From: a bacterium
Lineage (GTDB): Bacteria; Babelota; Babeliae; Babelales; JABDEC01
Length of the DNA: 14,536 nucleotides
Reading direction: 5' to 3'
Assembly (NCBI GenBank): GCA_947481115.1
Contig: CANKEI010000025.1
Location: 1-14,536 of the forward strand
Part shown: piece after piece, positions 1 to 7,323 of the stretch
Layout: every line of letters starts with the position of its first letter
Numbering within the stretch: position 1 is the first letter of the stretch
The notes under the pieces: generated by a model
What the model was told of the DNA's origin: nothing
Databases searched by the model: none
What the model saw: the letters and a program-made list of their open reading frames with translations, nothing else
Translations under genes and position numbers: made by a program

Positions 1-577
1 CTATTTCATCTAAAGCCTTAGCTTGTCCTGTGGCTACAACAGTTGCTCTGGCTTCATCGCGTACTAGCTCTGCCCGCCGCGCCATCTCGGTCCGCGGATT
101 ATCACGTTGCGGTCGCAACTGCAAAATGCTACGAGATTCTTTTTCAGCATCATCATCATCATCATAGTCGTCACTTATTTTTCCAAGCTTAGCTCCTAAT
201 ACACTTAAGCTACTCATGCTGCTAACTATATCATCTACATCTACAGGGTGCATGTCTTTGCCTGCGCTAAACGAAGTCGTCGCGCGGCTAGCTGATACTA
301 GCATGCTAAAATCACGCATATCAGCATCTTCTTCAACACCAGTGCTTGCCCTAGACAGACCACCAGCTCCTAGACCTAGCCTGCCAGCTCTAGGATAACT
401 CAGCCCTCTGCCACCAGTGCATGAATTAAATGCAATTATTTGACTAGACTCTATTAAACCTGCCAACCCTGAAATTAACCAAAATAGAGCCAAAAAATTG
501 ACCCTGCGAACCTGTCTTAATAACATATTTTGACCCAATTTTAAGCTTAAATTTGATGCTATAGAAATTTTATGCAT
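1..577 (-). CDS. Secreted protein of unknown function, 3' end outside window
   Basis: An open frame of 192 codons runs from ATG at 577 to the window edge without a stop. A GGAGG ribosome binding site at 586-590 sits 8 nt before the ATG and fixes the start. The N-terminus looks like a long signal peptide: a basic stretch (RQVRR, residues 21-25) is followed by a hydrophobic core at about 27-41 (FLALFWLISGLAGLI). The mature part is Gly/Arg/Ser-rich near 55-75, carries a run of five Asp around residue 140, and turns into a charged Arg/Glu/Ala-rich, probably helical segment by 160-192. I recognise no family. In style (signal peptide, strong RBS, Asp run, low complexity) it resembles the secreted proteins at 10116-14414, but I see no clear alignment with them in the visible part. 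An internal Met at residue 18 is a weaker alternative start. Confidence 0.75.
   Translation of the reverse strand, partial: MHKISIASNLSLKLGQNMLLRQVRRVNFLALFWLISGLAGLIESSQIIAFNSCTGGRGLSYPRAGRLGLGAGGLSRASTGVEEDADMRDFSMLVSASRATTSFSAGKDMHPVDVDDIVSSMSSLSVLGAKLGKISDDYDDDDDAEKESRSILQLRPQRDNPRTEMARRAELVRDEARATVVATGQAKALDEI
149..163. repeat. Trinucleotide run (GAT)5 on the minus strand
   Basis: Five ATC triplets on the plus strand encode five consecutive Asp in the secreted protein starting at 577. An identical-length run lies at 11393-11407 in another secreted-protein gene. Such runs can change length by replication slippage without shifting the frame. Confidence 0.6.
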
Positions 578-601
578 TAAAGAAACCTCCATTTAATAGT
601 T

Positions 602-631
602 ATTTTACGAGATATAATGACTAACTGTCAA
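602..631 (-). promoter_or_regulatory. Sigma70-type promoter for the secreted protein gene
   Basis: On the minus strand a perfect TTGACA (626-631) and TAAAAT (602-607) are separated by 18 nt. They lie 25 nt upstream of the ATG at 577, leaving room for a short leader with the GGAGG site. This is the best promoter match in the window. Confidence 0.6.
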
Positions 632-668
632 CTACTGCGCCCTAATTACCCTGTTAAAATGCTGTTAC

Positions 669-696
669 TTGCAGAATCTAGCGACCTAGATATATT
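669..696 (+). promoter_or_regulatory. Probable promoter for the small membrane protein gene
   Basis: TTGCAG (669-674) and TATATT (691-696) are spaced by 16 nt, 59 nt upstream of the ATG at 756. The intergenic region 578-755 would thus hold two divergent promoters. The match is moderate. Confidence 0.4.
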
Positions 697-755
697 CAAG
701 TTTTAAATATCTAACAAATGTAGCGCATCTAAAAAATTGGGAGCTAATTTAAAAT

Positions 756-968
756 ATGGAACTTTTTCAAAAATTATCGGTTCAAACTAAAGGGCTGTTA
801 GTAATTATCTTGGGCACTATTTTACTATTAGATAGGTTTGGTTGGTTTCACGAATTGTTAAAAGATTTGATTTTTATCGGTGCGCTTTGCTTAATCGCTT
901 ATGGCATAGCACTGGGTAAATTTCCGGCTAAAATTGCAAAATTAATTCAAGATCGTAAAAATAGTTAA
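756..968 (+). CDS. Small two-helix membrane protein, LiaF/LiaI transmembrane-domain-like
   Basis: This 70-residue protein has two hydrophobic helices at about residues 13-27 (GLLVIILGTILLLDR) and 38-54 (LIFIGALCLIAYGIALG), joined by an aromatic turn (FGWFHELL), and a basic C-terminus. The pattern of a hydrophobic helix ending in LLDRFG, then a second hydrophobic helix, resembles the short DUF5668/LiaF-type membrane domain found in small envelope proteins. That likeness is by eye only. A GGGAG site at 739-743 lies 12 nt before the ATG, slightly far but usable. The gene stands alone, divergent from the secreted-protein gene and convergent with the channel gene, and is closed by a hairpin terminator. 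No function can be assigned beyond a likely inner-membrane location. Confidence 0.7.
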   Translation: MELFQKLSVQTKGLLVIILGTILLLDRFGWFHELLKDLIFIGALCLIAYGIALGKFPAKIAKLIQDRKNS

Positions 969-1013
969 ATATTTAGGGCCAGTAAAACTTAAGCCACTGG
1001 CCCCAAATATTTT
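969..1013. terminator. Bidirectional hairpin terminator between convergent genes
   Basis: Arms at 969-983 and 996-1010 pair over 15 positions with one A-C mismatch. The inner GGGCCAGT/ACTGGCCC part is perfect, with a 12-nt loop. On the plus strand the stem is followed by TTT; on the minus strand it is followed by an A/T-rich stretch containing TTTTT at 956-960. It starts directly after the stop at 966-968 and lies 31 bp beyond the end of the channel gene, so it can serve both. Confidence 0.75.
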
Positions 1014-1043
1014 AATCTTGGAAATTATATATTAGAGCTCTAA

Positions 1044-4000
1044 TTATTGCTCAAGATCATTGTCGCCAAAGTCACCGCTGTCATTATCGCTACTATTAGT
1101 ACCGTAAGCGCTAATAGTTTCGCTAGTTAATTTGCGCTTAGATTTACGACCTGAAGCGCTATCGCCTGCGTCTGGCGAAATCATTACGCGTGTGTGTGCA
1201 GCAATTGGAATACCATGCTCTCTTAGAGTTGACACTAATTCAATCTTAAGATCACTTACAATGTTCCATTGATTAGCTAAATTTACTGAACTTAAAAAAC
1301 CCCGAATTAAAAAAATCATGCCATTCGGATCAAATTCATGTAAGCGGACAATCGGCGCCGGAGTTTTGAGAATATTAATATCGCGATCTAGTACACCCAA
1401 AATTACTTGTTTAACTAACTTAGGATCAAAGCTATATGGCACCGTAATAAAAAAATCATCAAACGCAAAAAAGTTCTGCGTATAATTCCAATTATAAACT
1501 GCCGAACGAATAATGACTGAATTTGGCACAATAATACTGACACTATTTTTGCGTCTAATCACAACTGTTCGGGGGGTAATTTTACGCACGATGCCGACAA
1601 TCTCGCCATCCGCTAATTCGATATAATCACCAATCTTGATCGAACGTTCGATTAATAGTACAAAATAAGCAATAAAATCGTTGGCCGGATCTTTAATCGA
1701 CCATAACAGCGCCACACCCAAGACTAGAAATAAGTGCCAAACGACTGTCTCTAGACCGATCGAGCCCAAACAAATAAATAAAACTATAAATACAATTAAA
1801 TATTGGCTGATCACTAGAATAGTATTCTGTACACCACTATTAATTACTAATAAATTAAAAATGGGGCGCAAGACATACCTATTAAAAATCCAGGACACTC
1901 CAATTCCTAGGCCGATAAAACCTAGGACTGTGACTAATAATTTTAAGCTGACCGGAATATCACCCTGCCCACCGGTAATTTTAAATGGCGAGAAAGTATA
2001 ATATTCACCAATTTTATCTAGGGGATTAAATTGCCCCCAAACTTGTGCCAAAATTAAAAAAGCGATAAATAGTGAACTGGCAAACAATAAGACTAAAAAT
2101 AAACCATAAGCTGTCTTAGCATTCGAAAAGCGCTCTTTCGAACCTTCTTCACTAATTTCAAAAAATAAACGTGCTGAAAAATTACGTACTAACCCTTCTG
2201 ACCACCAGAGAATCCCAATTAAAGTAGCGGTCCAAAGCATACCTGTAATCACAAAGTAAACTAATTTACTGTATCCTCCAATATACGGATCACTAAAAAT
2301 CATAAGTATGATTACCCCAATTAATAATGGGTAATAATAACTATTCACTTTATCGCGAATCCATTTCCAAATATCGCCCTGCCGTGGCATTAAACTTAAA
2401 ACTTCTTCCCGGCCAATCAAAAAAACTATTGCAGCTCGTAAAACAATCGAATAAAAAGCTAAAAATAATTTTGGCAGATCAGATTCAAACATGATCTCCA
2501 TAAATGCTGCTCGTAAAAAGAAGGTAAAAATCGTCGCATAACTAAAAAATCTTAGGGCGATTACAAATCTATCTTGTAGCACAAAGCTAACAAAGACCTG
2601 GGGATACTTTTGATTTAATTCTTGAAATAACACTAATATCGAGCGTGATAAATAGATCCAATATGGAATTGAACATAAATCAAAAATCAATTTTATCGCC
2701 GCATAATCTGAATTTAGCGATAAAATTAAAAGCGCACTGCTACACCAAATTGTCAGACTGGTTAAGTGTTTAGTCACAAATTTAACCAGTAGATCTAAGA
2801 TGCCAGCTAGCCAATATTTACGATCAATTAAGTAAACCCAACTTGCTAAGCGCTGCCCTAGGATTGGTAAATAAATTCGCAAGCTGAGCATGATTAATAA
2901 AATAAAAATTAATACTACAATTAACCATACTAATTGCATTGGGTTGGCAGTTAAAACACTGATCGTATTCTGAAAGTGACCAACTGGATCAAAAGACAAG
3001 ATTACTTTTTTTAAATCTACCATAAATAGACGAGCATCTGGCCCTAAAAGTTTTAAACTATCCCAAGAAATAGCATGCTCTGAACGCTGTAAAATACCGC
3101 CAATATTATCTAACCTGGTTAGAACTGGATCGATTTTACCTAAGCTGTCTTTGGTAATTGTGATGGCGCTAGCATAAGTTTCTAACATTTTATTAATTAA
3201 ACTACGCTGACGATTAATTAAATCTTTAGCTGAAACAAATTGATCCCCATATAAACCAGCAATCAAGTCCAACATTTTTTTATAATTATTAGCGCCATGT
3301 GTATTAATAAATTCAGTTTGTTGTTTCTGAATTTCATTTACGATTGATTTAAGATTTTCTAAGGTACGCGTCAAACTATTTAAAGCTTTAGTGGCGTCAT
3401 CCATGCGCAGCTTAAATAGCTCTAAATCTTTATGCGCTTCAGTCCGATATTCGTCATAAATTTCCCGCTCACGGCGCACAGCTGCTTCAGTACGAATATT
3501 TCGACGCGAAATTTGATGCCAAGTGGCCACCGCACTAGCATCGATTTTAGCATCTCGCACACGTACACGTAATAAATCTAAAGTTGCTTCCCACAATTTT
3601 AATTCTCGCTGTACGGCCATAAGCTGTTCATTGCGATAAGCTAATTCATAAAGATCTAATTCTGCCACACCATTAACTAATTCTAAATCCCATTCTTCTA
3701 ATGCTCGCCGATCTGGCAAATTAATTTTTTGTTGTTGCAAATATTCTTCGAACTGTTGCTTATATTTAGTAACATTTTGCTCACCCAAACTGATCATTTG
3801 CAACAGATCATCTTGTTGTTGCATTAGTTCAGCTTGACGCTGCGCCAACTCCTGCTCGGCTTGTTTTAAATCTTGCTCAGAAACAATTAATTTACGGTTA
3901 ATCTCTTTTAAATTAAATTGCAAAATATCTAACTTATCTTCTAACCAGTGGATCTTATTTTCCACTAAATCTAGCGCATAACCCAAATCTTTAAGCTTTA

Positions 4001-4736
4001 ACTCGGTTAACTGTTCTTTGGATTGTAATAACTCAGACTCTAAATCTAACAACTGTGATTCTTGATGCTTAGTCCAACCGCTTGCGTGCGCTTCATCACT
4101 AAAAGCGTTCTGCTCTTTAATTTTTACCCGCTGCTGCCGCTCTAATTCTGCTAAACGTTCTTTTTGCGCACTAAGATCACGTCGTAGATCATGTCGTTCG
4201 TTACGCAATTGCGTCAATTGCTCTTGTAATTCAAAAATTGCTTTATGTTGCTCTTTTAAAATCTCTAACTGATATTCGCTTTGCAGCTTCAGTTCAGCTT
4301 TTTTAGCATACGGATCAGGCAAGATTTCTTGCAAGAAACTAATCTGTTGATTAATTTTCTGGATCAAATCTTGACGGACTGTTTGCATACTAGTTAACGT
4401 ATGTAACAGTTCGTTTAAAAGTGCCGAAAGTTTATTTAAGAATTTTTGCTGACTGATCGTTTGATGTTTGGCTAATTGATTTTTAATCTCACCTAAGCGC
4501 TCTTTAACAGTCTCTAAGTTTTTTTCAAAATTAGCTTTAGCGCTACTATTACTAAATTTTTTCTTTAGTTCATCGCGATTATTAATTAAACGATCAATTT
4601 GTAATTGTAGATCTTCGGTACTACCGGTCACTACCGCTTTGGCATCAGTTTGAGGCATTAAATTAAAACCCTGTGCCAACTGTCCAGAGCATAATAGTAA
4701 TAAAATTTTAGGGGCTAAGTGTAGAAAAAGTTTCAT
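1044..4736 (-). CDS. Large MscS-family mechanosensitive channel (MscK-type)
   Basis: The 1230-residue protein starts with a signal peptide (cleavage near residue 22, after AQG). A very long, charged, Gln/Glu/Leu-rich coiled-coil region follows to about residue 590 and would be periplasmic. Eleven hydrophobic helices then run from about 600 to 1030. The last one leads into the MscS core: GDYIELADGEIVGIV near 1035-1050, then IIVPNSVIIRSAVYNW near 1068-1083, the typical VPN strand of the MscS beta domain. An alpha/beta domain (EHGIPIAAHTR) and an acidic disordered tail follow. Eleven helices and a large periplasmic domain are the layout of MscK (about 1120 residues), so the protein most likely releases solutes on osmotic downshock; ion gating as in MscK is unproven. 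The pore helix has fewer Gly/Ala than canonical MscS. It is last in a minus-strand unit, 21 bp after the RecO-like gene, with only a weak AGGG as RBS. Confidence 0.9.
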   Translation of the reverse strand: MKLFLHLAPKILLLLCSGQLAQGFNLMPQTDAKAVVTGSTEDLQLQIDRLINNRDELKKKFSNSSAKANFEKNLETVKERLGEIKNQLAKHQTISQQKFLNKLSALLNELLHTLTSMQTVRQDLIQKINQQISFLQEILPDPYAKKAELKLQSEYQLEILKEQHKAIFELQEQLTQLRNERHDLRRDLSAQKERLAELERQQRVKIKEQNAFSDEAHASGWTKHQESQLLDLESELLQSKEQLTELKLKDLGYALDLVENKIHWLEDKLDILQFNLKEINRKLIVSEQDLKQAEQELAQRQAELMQQQDDLLQMISLGEQNVTKYKQQFEEYLQQQKINLPDRRALEEWDLELVNGVAELDLYELAYRNEQLMAVQRELKLWEATLDLLRVRVRDAKIDASAVATWHQISRRNIRTEAAVRREREIYDEYRTEAHKDLELFKLRMDDATKALNSLTRTLENLKSIVNEIQKQQTEFINTHGANNYKKMLDLIAGLYGDQFVSAKDLINRQRSLINKMLETYASAITITKDSLGKIDPVLTRLDNIGGILQRSEHAISWDSLKLLGPDARLFMVDLKKVILSFDPVGHFQNTISVLTANPMQLVWLIVVLIFILLIMLSLRIYLPILGQRLASWVYLIDRKYWLAGILDLLVKFVTKHLTSLTIWCSSALLILSLNSDYAAIKLIFDLCSIPYWIYLSRSILVLFQELNQKYPQVFVSFVLQDRFVIALRFFSYATIFTFFLRAAFMEIMFESDLPKLFLAFYSIVLRAAIVFLIGREEVLSLMPRQGDIWKWIRDKVNSYYYPLLIGVIILMIFSDPYIGGYSKLVYFVITGMLWTATLIGILWWSEGLVRNFSARLFFEISEEGSKERFSNAKTAYGLFLVLLFASSLFIAFLILAQVWGQFNPLDKIGEYYTFSPFKITGGQGDIPVSLKLLVTVLGFIGLGIGVSWIFNRYVLRPIFNLLVINSGVQNTILVISQYLIVFIVLFICLGSIGLETVVWHLFLVLGVALLWSIKDPANDFIAYFVLLIERSIKIGDYIELADGEIVGIVRKITPRTVVIRRKNSVSIIVPNSVIIRSAVYNWNYTQNFFAFDDFFITVPYSFDPKLVKQVILGVLDRDINILKTPAPIVRLHEFDPNGMIFLIRGFLSSVNLANQWNIVSDLKIELVSTLREHGIPIAAHTRVMISPDAGDSASGRKSKRKLTSETISAYGTNSSDNDSGDFGDNDLEQ

Positions 4737-4757
4737 GCTAGCAACCCTTTCGCTAGA

Positions 4758-5426
4758 TTAATAAGCCATGGTCTTAAATAAATACACTTTAGGATGCGCC
4801 GAAATACTAGTCTGCCACCACCGCTGTAAAACAGGTTCCCATCCCAAATCTATTTTCTGATACGTACTAATGTCAATAGGCTGGCGGATTAAAGCGTGCA
4901 ACTCTGACGGAAAATTTTGATAATCAACAGGGTAAATTCCTAGTAAACTTAGTACTTTACATAAGATTAATAGTTTTTGACCCGAATGGCTAAATAAATT
5001 TAAATTTGCACTCACTAAGCAAACTTGCTCAAAAAATCCTGGGATATATAAGCTTACAGGCACAGTATAAAAAATTAATTCTAGTAACTGATGCCAAAAT
5101 AATAACTGGTTTGGTAAAACGGTCGGCAGATAAACTATTTCTAGCTCTGAAATTGAATTATACACGGTCACCTGCGCACCAGAATTATTTGCTAATCCAG
5201 AAATTTTTGAATTTGTGAAATTGGGAATCACGAAACCTATAATCATGCCATATGAGATTTTAGTAATCGCTAATTTACTAGCTAATCTATTAGATAAATG
5301 ATTGGTTAAACTTAAATCTAATCTGCCAAAATTACGCGTTAAAACTGCCAGTTTATTTTGTTCTGGAAAAAAATTCTTGAGCACTAAGCCCAGCTGTTGC
5401 TCTCGGTAACTATCGAGCTTTAACAT
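4758..5426 (-). CDS. Divergent RecO-like DNA repair protein
   Basis: With ATG at 5426 the protein has 222 residues, close to the usual RecO length of about 240. The N-terminus (LGLVLKNFFPEQNKLAVLTR then FGRLDLSL, residues 12-40) has the RecO OB-fold pattern of a start strand, a charged turn, a strand ending in TR and a FGR turn. The later hydrophobic helix KLLILCKVLSLLGIYP (151-166) matches the RecO helix that normally ends in LLG-Y-P. No zinc-binding cysteine cluster is visible; many RecO proteins also lack it. RecO loads RecA on SSB-coated DNA with RecR. Two starts are possible: ATG at 5426, whose ATGTTAA overlaps the stop of the upstream NUDIX gene and suggests translational coupling, or GTG at 5441. 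I prefer the ATG. The identification is by pattern and moderate; it could be another OB-fold protein. Confidence 0.55.
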   Translation of the reverse strand: MLKLDSYREQQLGLVLKNFFPEQNKLAVLTRNFGRLDLSLTNHLSNRLASKLAITKISYGMIIGFVIPNFTNSKISGLANNSGAQVTVYNSISELEIVYLPTVLPNQLLFWHQLLELIFYTVPVSLYIPGFFEQVCLVSANLNLFSHSGQKLLILCKVLSLLGIYPVDYQNFPSELHALIRQPIDISTYQKIDLGWEPVLQRWWQTSISAHPKVYLFKTMAY

Positions 5427-6097
5427 AAACTTTTCAGCCACTGCTCTTCAAACACAATCTGACTCCAACTTTCCATGCGTTCTAAAAATTCACCACAGGC
5501 TGCGATTTGACATAAAAAACCAGACTGCAACTCAGACTTAATTTTAATCTCAGCATTATCGCCCTGCAGTAATACAACTAATCCCAAGTGCACGCGTCCG
5601 ACACTATTCGAATCGTCGTTAAGCAAACCTAAAGTAGTGATCTTTAAGCTACCAGAATACTCAATTTCTTCATGGAACTCACGCTCCGCCCAAGCAAAAA
5701 TCTCACTAGTAAGACTATCGCTTTCAGCTACTTTACTAGCATTAGCGCTATTTTTATTTAAATCTAGCTCTCGCACATGTCCGCCAATTCCTAAAGTAAA
5801 TTTGTTTTTTAACCGCTCTTCCGAAGCTTCAGCTGCACGTTGCATAAGAAATAACTGATCTTCAAATTTAAAAATCATGTAAGGGATAATCTGTTTATAA
5901 TTTTCATCCTGCTCCATTAAGCCGCGGGCTCTAAATTCACGCTGATTTTTTATGATAGTTAAATAATTTTCTAAATTATTAGTTTTCAAACCCTGCCAAT
6001 CAATTTGTAAATCCTGGCGAGCTACTACTAAAATTTGCTCATTAAATTTATTTTGTTCTAAATTACTTAAATTATTTAATTTAGCTGTATCTTGCAT
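5420..6097 (-). CDS. NUDIX hydrolase, MutT-like predicted phosphoesterase
   Basis: In this 225-residue protein the segment IIPYMIFKFEDQLFLMQR (70-87) and GIGGHV (103-108) match the start of a NUDIX fold. REFHEE (139-144) supplies the metal-binding Arg-Glu...Glu-Glu of the NUDIX box. About 30 residues rich in Ser/Asn/Ala/Asp separate the GG turn from REFHEE, as in the predicted phosphoesterase group COG4112, rather than the compact 23-residue box. NUDIX enzymes cleave nucleoside diphosphates linked to another group; the substrate here is unknown. It is the first gene of a minus-strand unit and overlaps the RecO-like gene by 7 to 22 bp. No good ribosome binding site precedes ATG 6097. The preceding 140 bp is very A/T-rich and I see no convincing promoter in it. 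Confidence 0.75.
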   Translation of the reverse strand: MQDTAKLNNLSNLEQNKFNEQILVVARQDLQIDWQGLKTNNLENYLTIIKNQREFRARGLMEQDENYKQIIPYMIFKFEDQLFLMQRAAEASEERLKNKFTLGIGGHVRELDLNKNSANASKVAESDSLTSEIFAWAEREFHEEIEYSGSLKITTLGLLNDDSNSVGRVHLGLVVLLQGDNAEIKIKSELQSGFLCQIAACGEFLERMESWSQIVFEEQWLKSLC

Positions 6098-6239
6098 AGT
6101 TTTGAGCTTTCAAAAATTTTATTTCTTAAATTTAAAACTAAGTGTACCAAAAAAATAGTTGTTTTTTTAATTTCTCTCATCTAAAGTGATGCTGTTCTAA
6201 AAATTTAGATCAATCTGCGCGATGGAATTTAGGAGAGTA

Positions 6240-6590
6240 ATGAAGCCAAAATTTACGCGAGCCTAAATGAAACGTCTAATCGATCATTTTTTATTAGAGT
6301 GGAAACATAAAAAAAACCACAAGCCATTATTATTACGGGGTGCTCGTCAAGTGGGCAAAACCCATGCGGTACGCGTACTAGGTCAAACTTTTACTAACTT
6401 TATCGAAATAAACCTGGAATCTAATCTAGCTGCCCGTAAAATTTTAGCACAATATTTAGATATTTCACGAATCACTTTACAGCTATCTGAACTACTCCAA
6501 AAATAGTTGCAACCTGGCAATACGCTATTATTTTTCGATGAAATTCAAAAATATTTGCGACCCGCGCTGGAATATTTAGTAACGTTATAA
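6240..6590 (+). pseudogene. Broken AAA ATPase (DUF4143/AAA_14-type), N-terminal remnant
   Basis: One frame reads MKPKFTRA, stop (TAA 6264-6266), MKRLIDHFLLEWKHKKNHKP, then LLLRGARQVGKTHAV with a Walker A motif (GARQVGKT). A second in-frame stop follows (TAG 6504-6506), and the frame goes on to LLFFDEIQ, a Walker B motif, ending at TAA 6588-6590. Intact members of this family have about 380-450 residues with a C-terminal DUF4143 domain; everything after Walker B is missing here. A good AGGAG (6231-6235) lies before ATG 6240, so the original start was probably there, although ATG 6267 also opens a 79-residue frame. Both interrupting stops sit inside otherwise well-conserved family sequence, so this is decay rather than a short gene. 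The family is common among accessory ATPases, some antitoxin-like; its role is unknown. Confidence 0.75.
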
Positions 6591-6635
6591 ATTGATCTAA
6601 TTGCAAAAATTCTGGTAATCTAAAAATATGATATT

Positions 6636-6753
6636 CTTCTCGACACGTTCTAGGCTTCGCGCAAGGTGCAGTTTATCCCGAGTTGGATCAAGGGGTCGGA
6701 CACGTTCGTGGTGAGTGTTTTCGAAGCTTTAGCGAGAAAAAGTATCGAACCAT
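6636..6753. repeat. Intergenic palindromic element, degenerate
   Basis: This stretch is clearly richer in G+C than its surroundings and codes for nothing obvious. It contains GACACGTTC twice (6642-6650, 6699-6707). A nested inverted structure has GTTCG at 6704-6708 facing CGAAC at 6746-6750, and TTTTC at 6718-6722 facing GAAAA at 6736-6740. Words such as TTCGTGGTGAG and TATCGAACCAT are typical of dispersed CTTCGACACGCTC-type intergenic repeats in environmental bacteria. It lies between two pseudogenes. Other copies would be expected elsewhere in the genome; none is seen in this window. Confidence 0.5.
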
Positions 6754-6788
6754 AAAAAATTAAACTATAAAATTTGCAGGAACAAACT

Positions 6789-7297
6789 ATGATCTATTTG
6801 GACCCTAAGAGTGATGTTGCCTTTAAAAAACTATTTGGTAACATGGCGCATAAAAACATCTTAATTAGTTTCTTGAATAGTGTTTTAGAGCGCGCTGAAA
6901 CAGCCCAAATTGTCAATGTCGTAATTAATGATCCTGCCAATGTCCCAGATAATATCTCCATCAAATATTCGATCGTAGATGTACGCTGCACTGATCAAAA
7001 TGGTCATCAGTACATCGTTGAGATGCAAGTTGTAAGAGAAGCAGATTATGCTGCGCGCGCACAATATTATAGCGCCCTGACCCTTAGCAAACAATTAGCT
7101 CCCAGGTACGCTCCCAAGTCAGCCAAATTGAAACTGCTATCGAAGATGGTAAAGCAGCTGGCAGGCAAGGGGGTATAATTGAGGTAAAAATTGAAATAGC
7201 CCAAAAAATGCTGCATGCTGGCACAGATATTGCTGTGATTGCTGAATTAACTGATTTGAGCATTGAACAGATTAAAGCACTTAAAAAAAATATTTAA
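6789..7297 (+). pseudogene. Rpn/PD-(D/E)XK nuclease-family transposase, internally deleted
   Basis: ATG 6789, with AGGA 7 nt upstream, begins MIYLDPKSDVAFKKLFGN, the hallmark N-terminus of the PF12784/Rpn recombination-promoting nuclease family. IVDVRCTDQ and YIVEMQV follow, carrying the nuclease D and ExQ residues. The frame runs into nonsense after LSKQL and stops at 7178. The family C-terminus, SQIETAIEDGKAAG then IEIAQKMLHAGTDIAVIAEL and SIEQIKALKKNI, is found in another frame from about 7101 to the TAA at 7295-7297. Family members have about 280-320 residues; roughly half is left, so the middle was deleted with a frame change. The junction lies beside GCTCCCA repeated at 7098-7104 and 7110-7116. 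A TTG at 6774 would add five residues but is not needed. Confidence 0.85.
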
Positions 7298-7323
7298 ACT
7301 TATTTTGCGAGACTAAGCTAATC

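Noticed and set aside
1681..2001. A 106-residue plus-strand frame inside the channel gene
   Set aside because: It lies opposite the conserved MscS helices and has no ribosome site or family likeness.
6098..6239. Promoter for the NUDIX gene or a regulatory RNA in the A/T-rich gap
   Set aside because: Only poor -10/-35 combinations and a poly-T tract are visible; nothing is strong enough to list.
6774..6788. TTG at 6774 as start of the Rpn nuclease
   Set aside because: ATG 6789 has AGGA at 7 nt and gives the family's usual MIYLDPKSD beginning.
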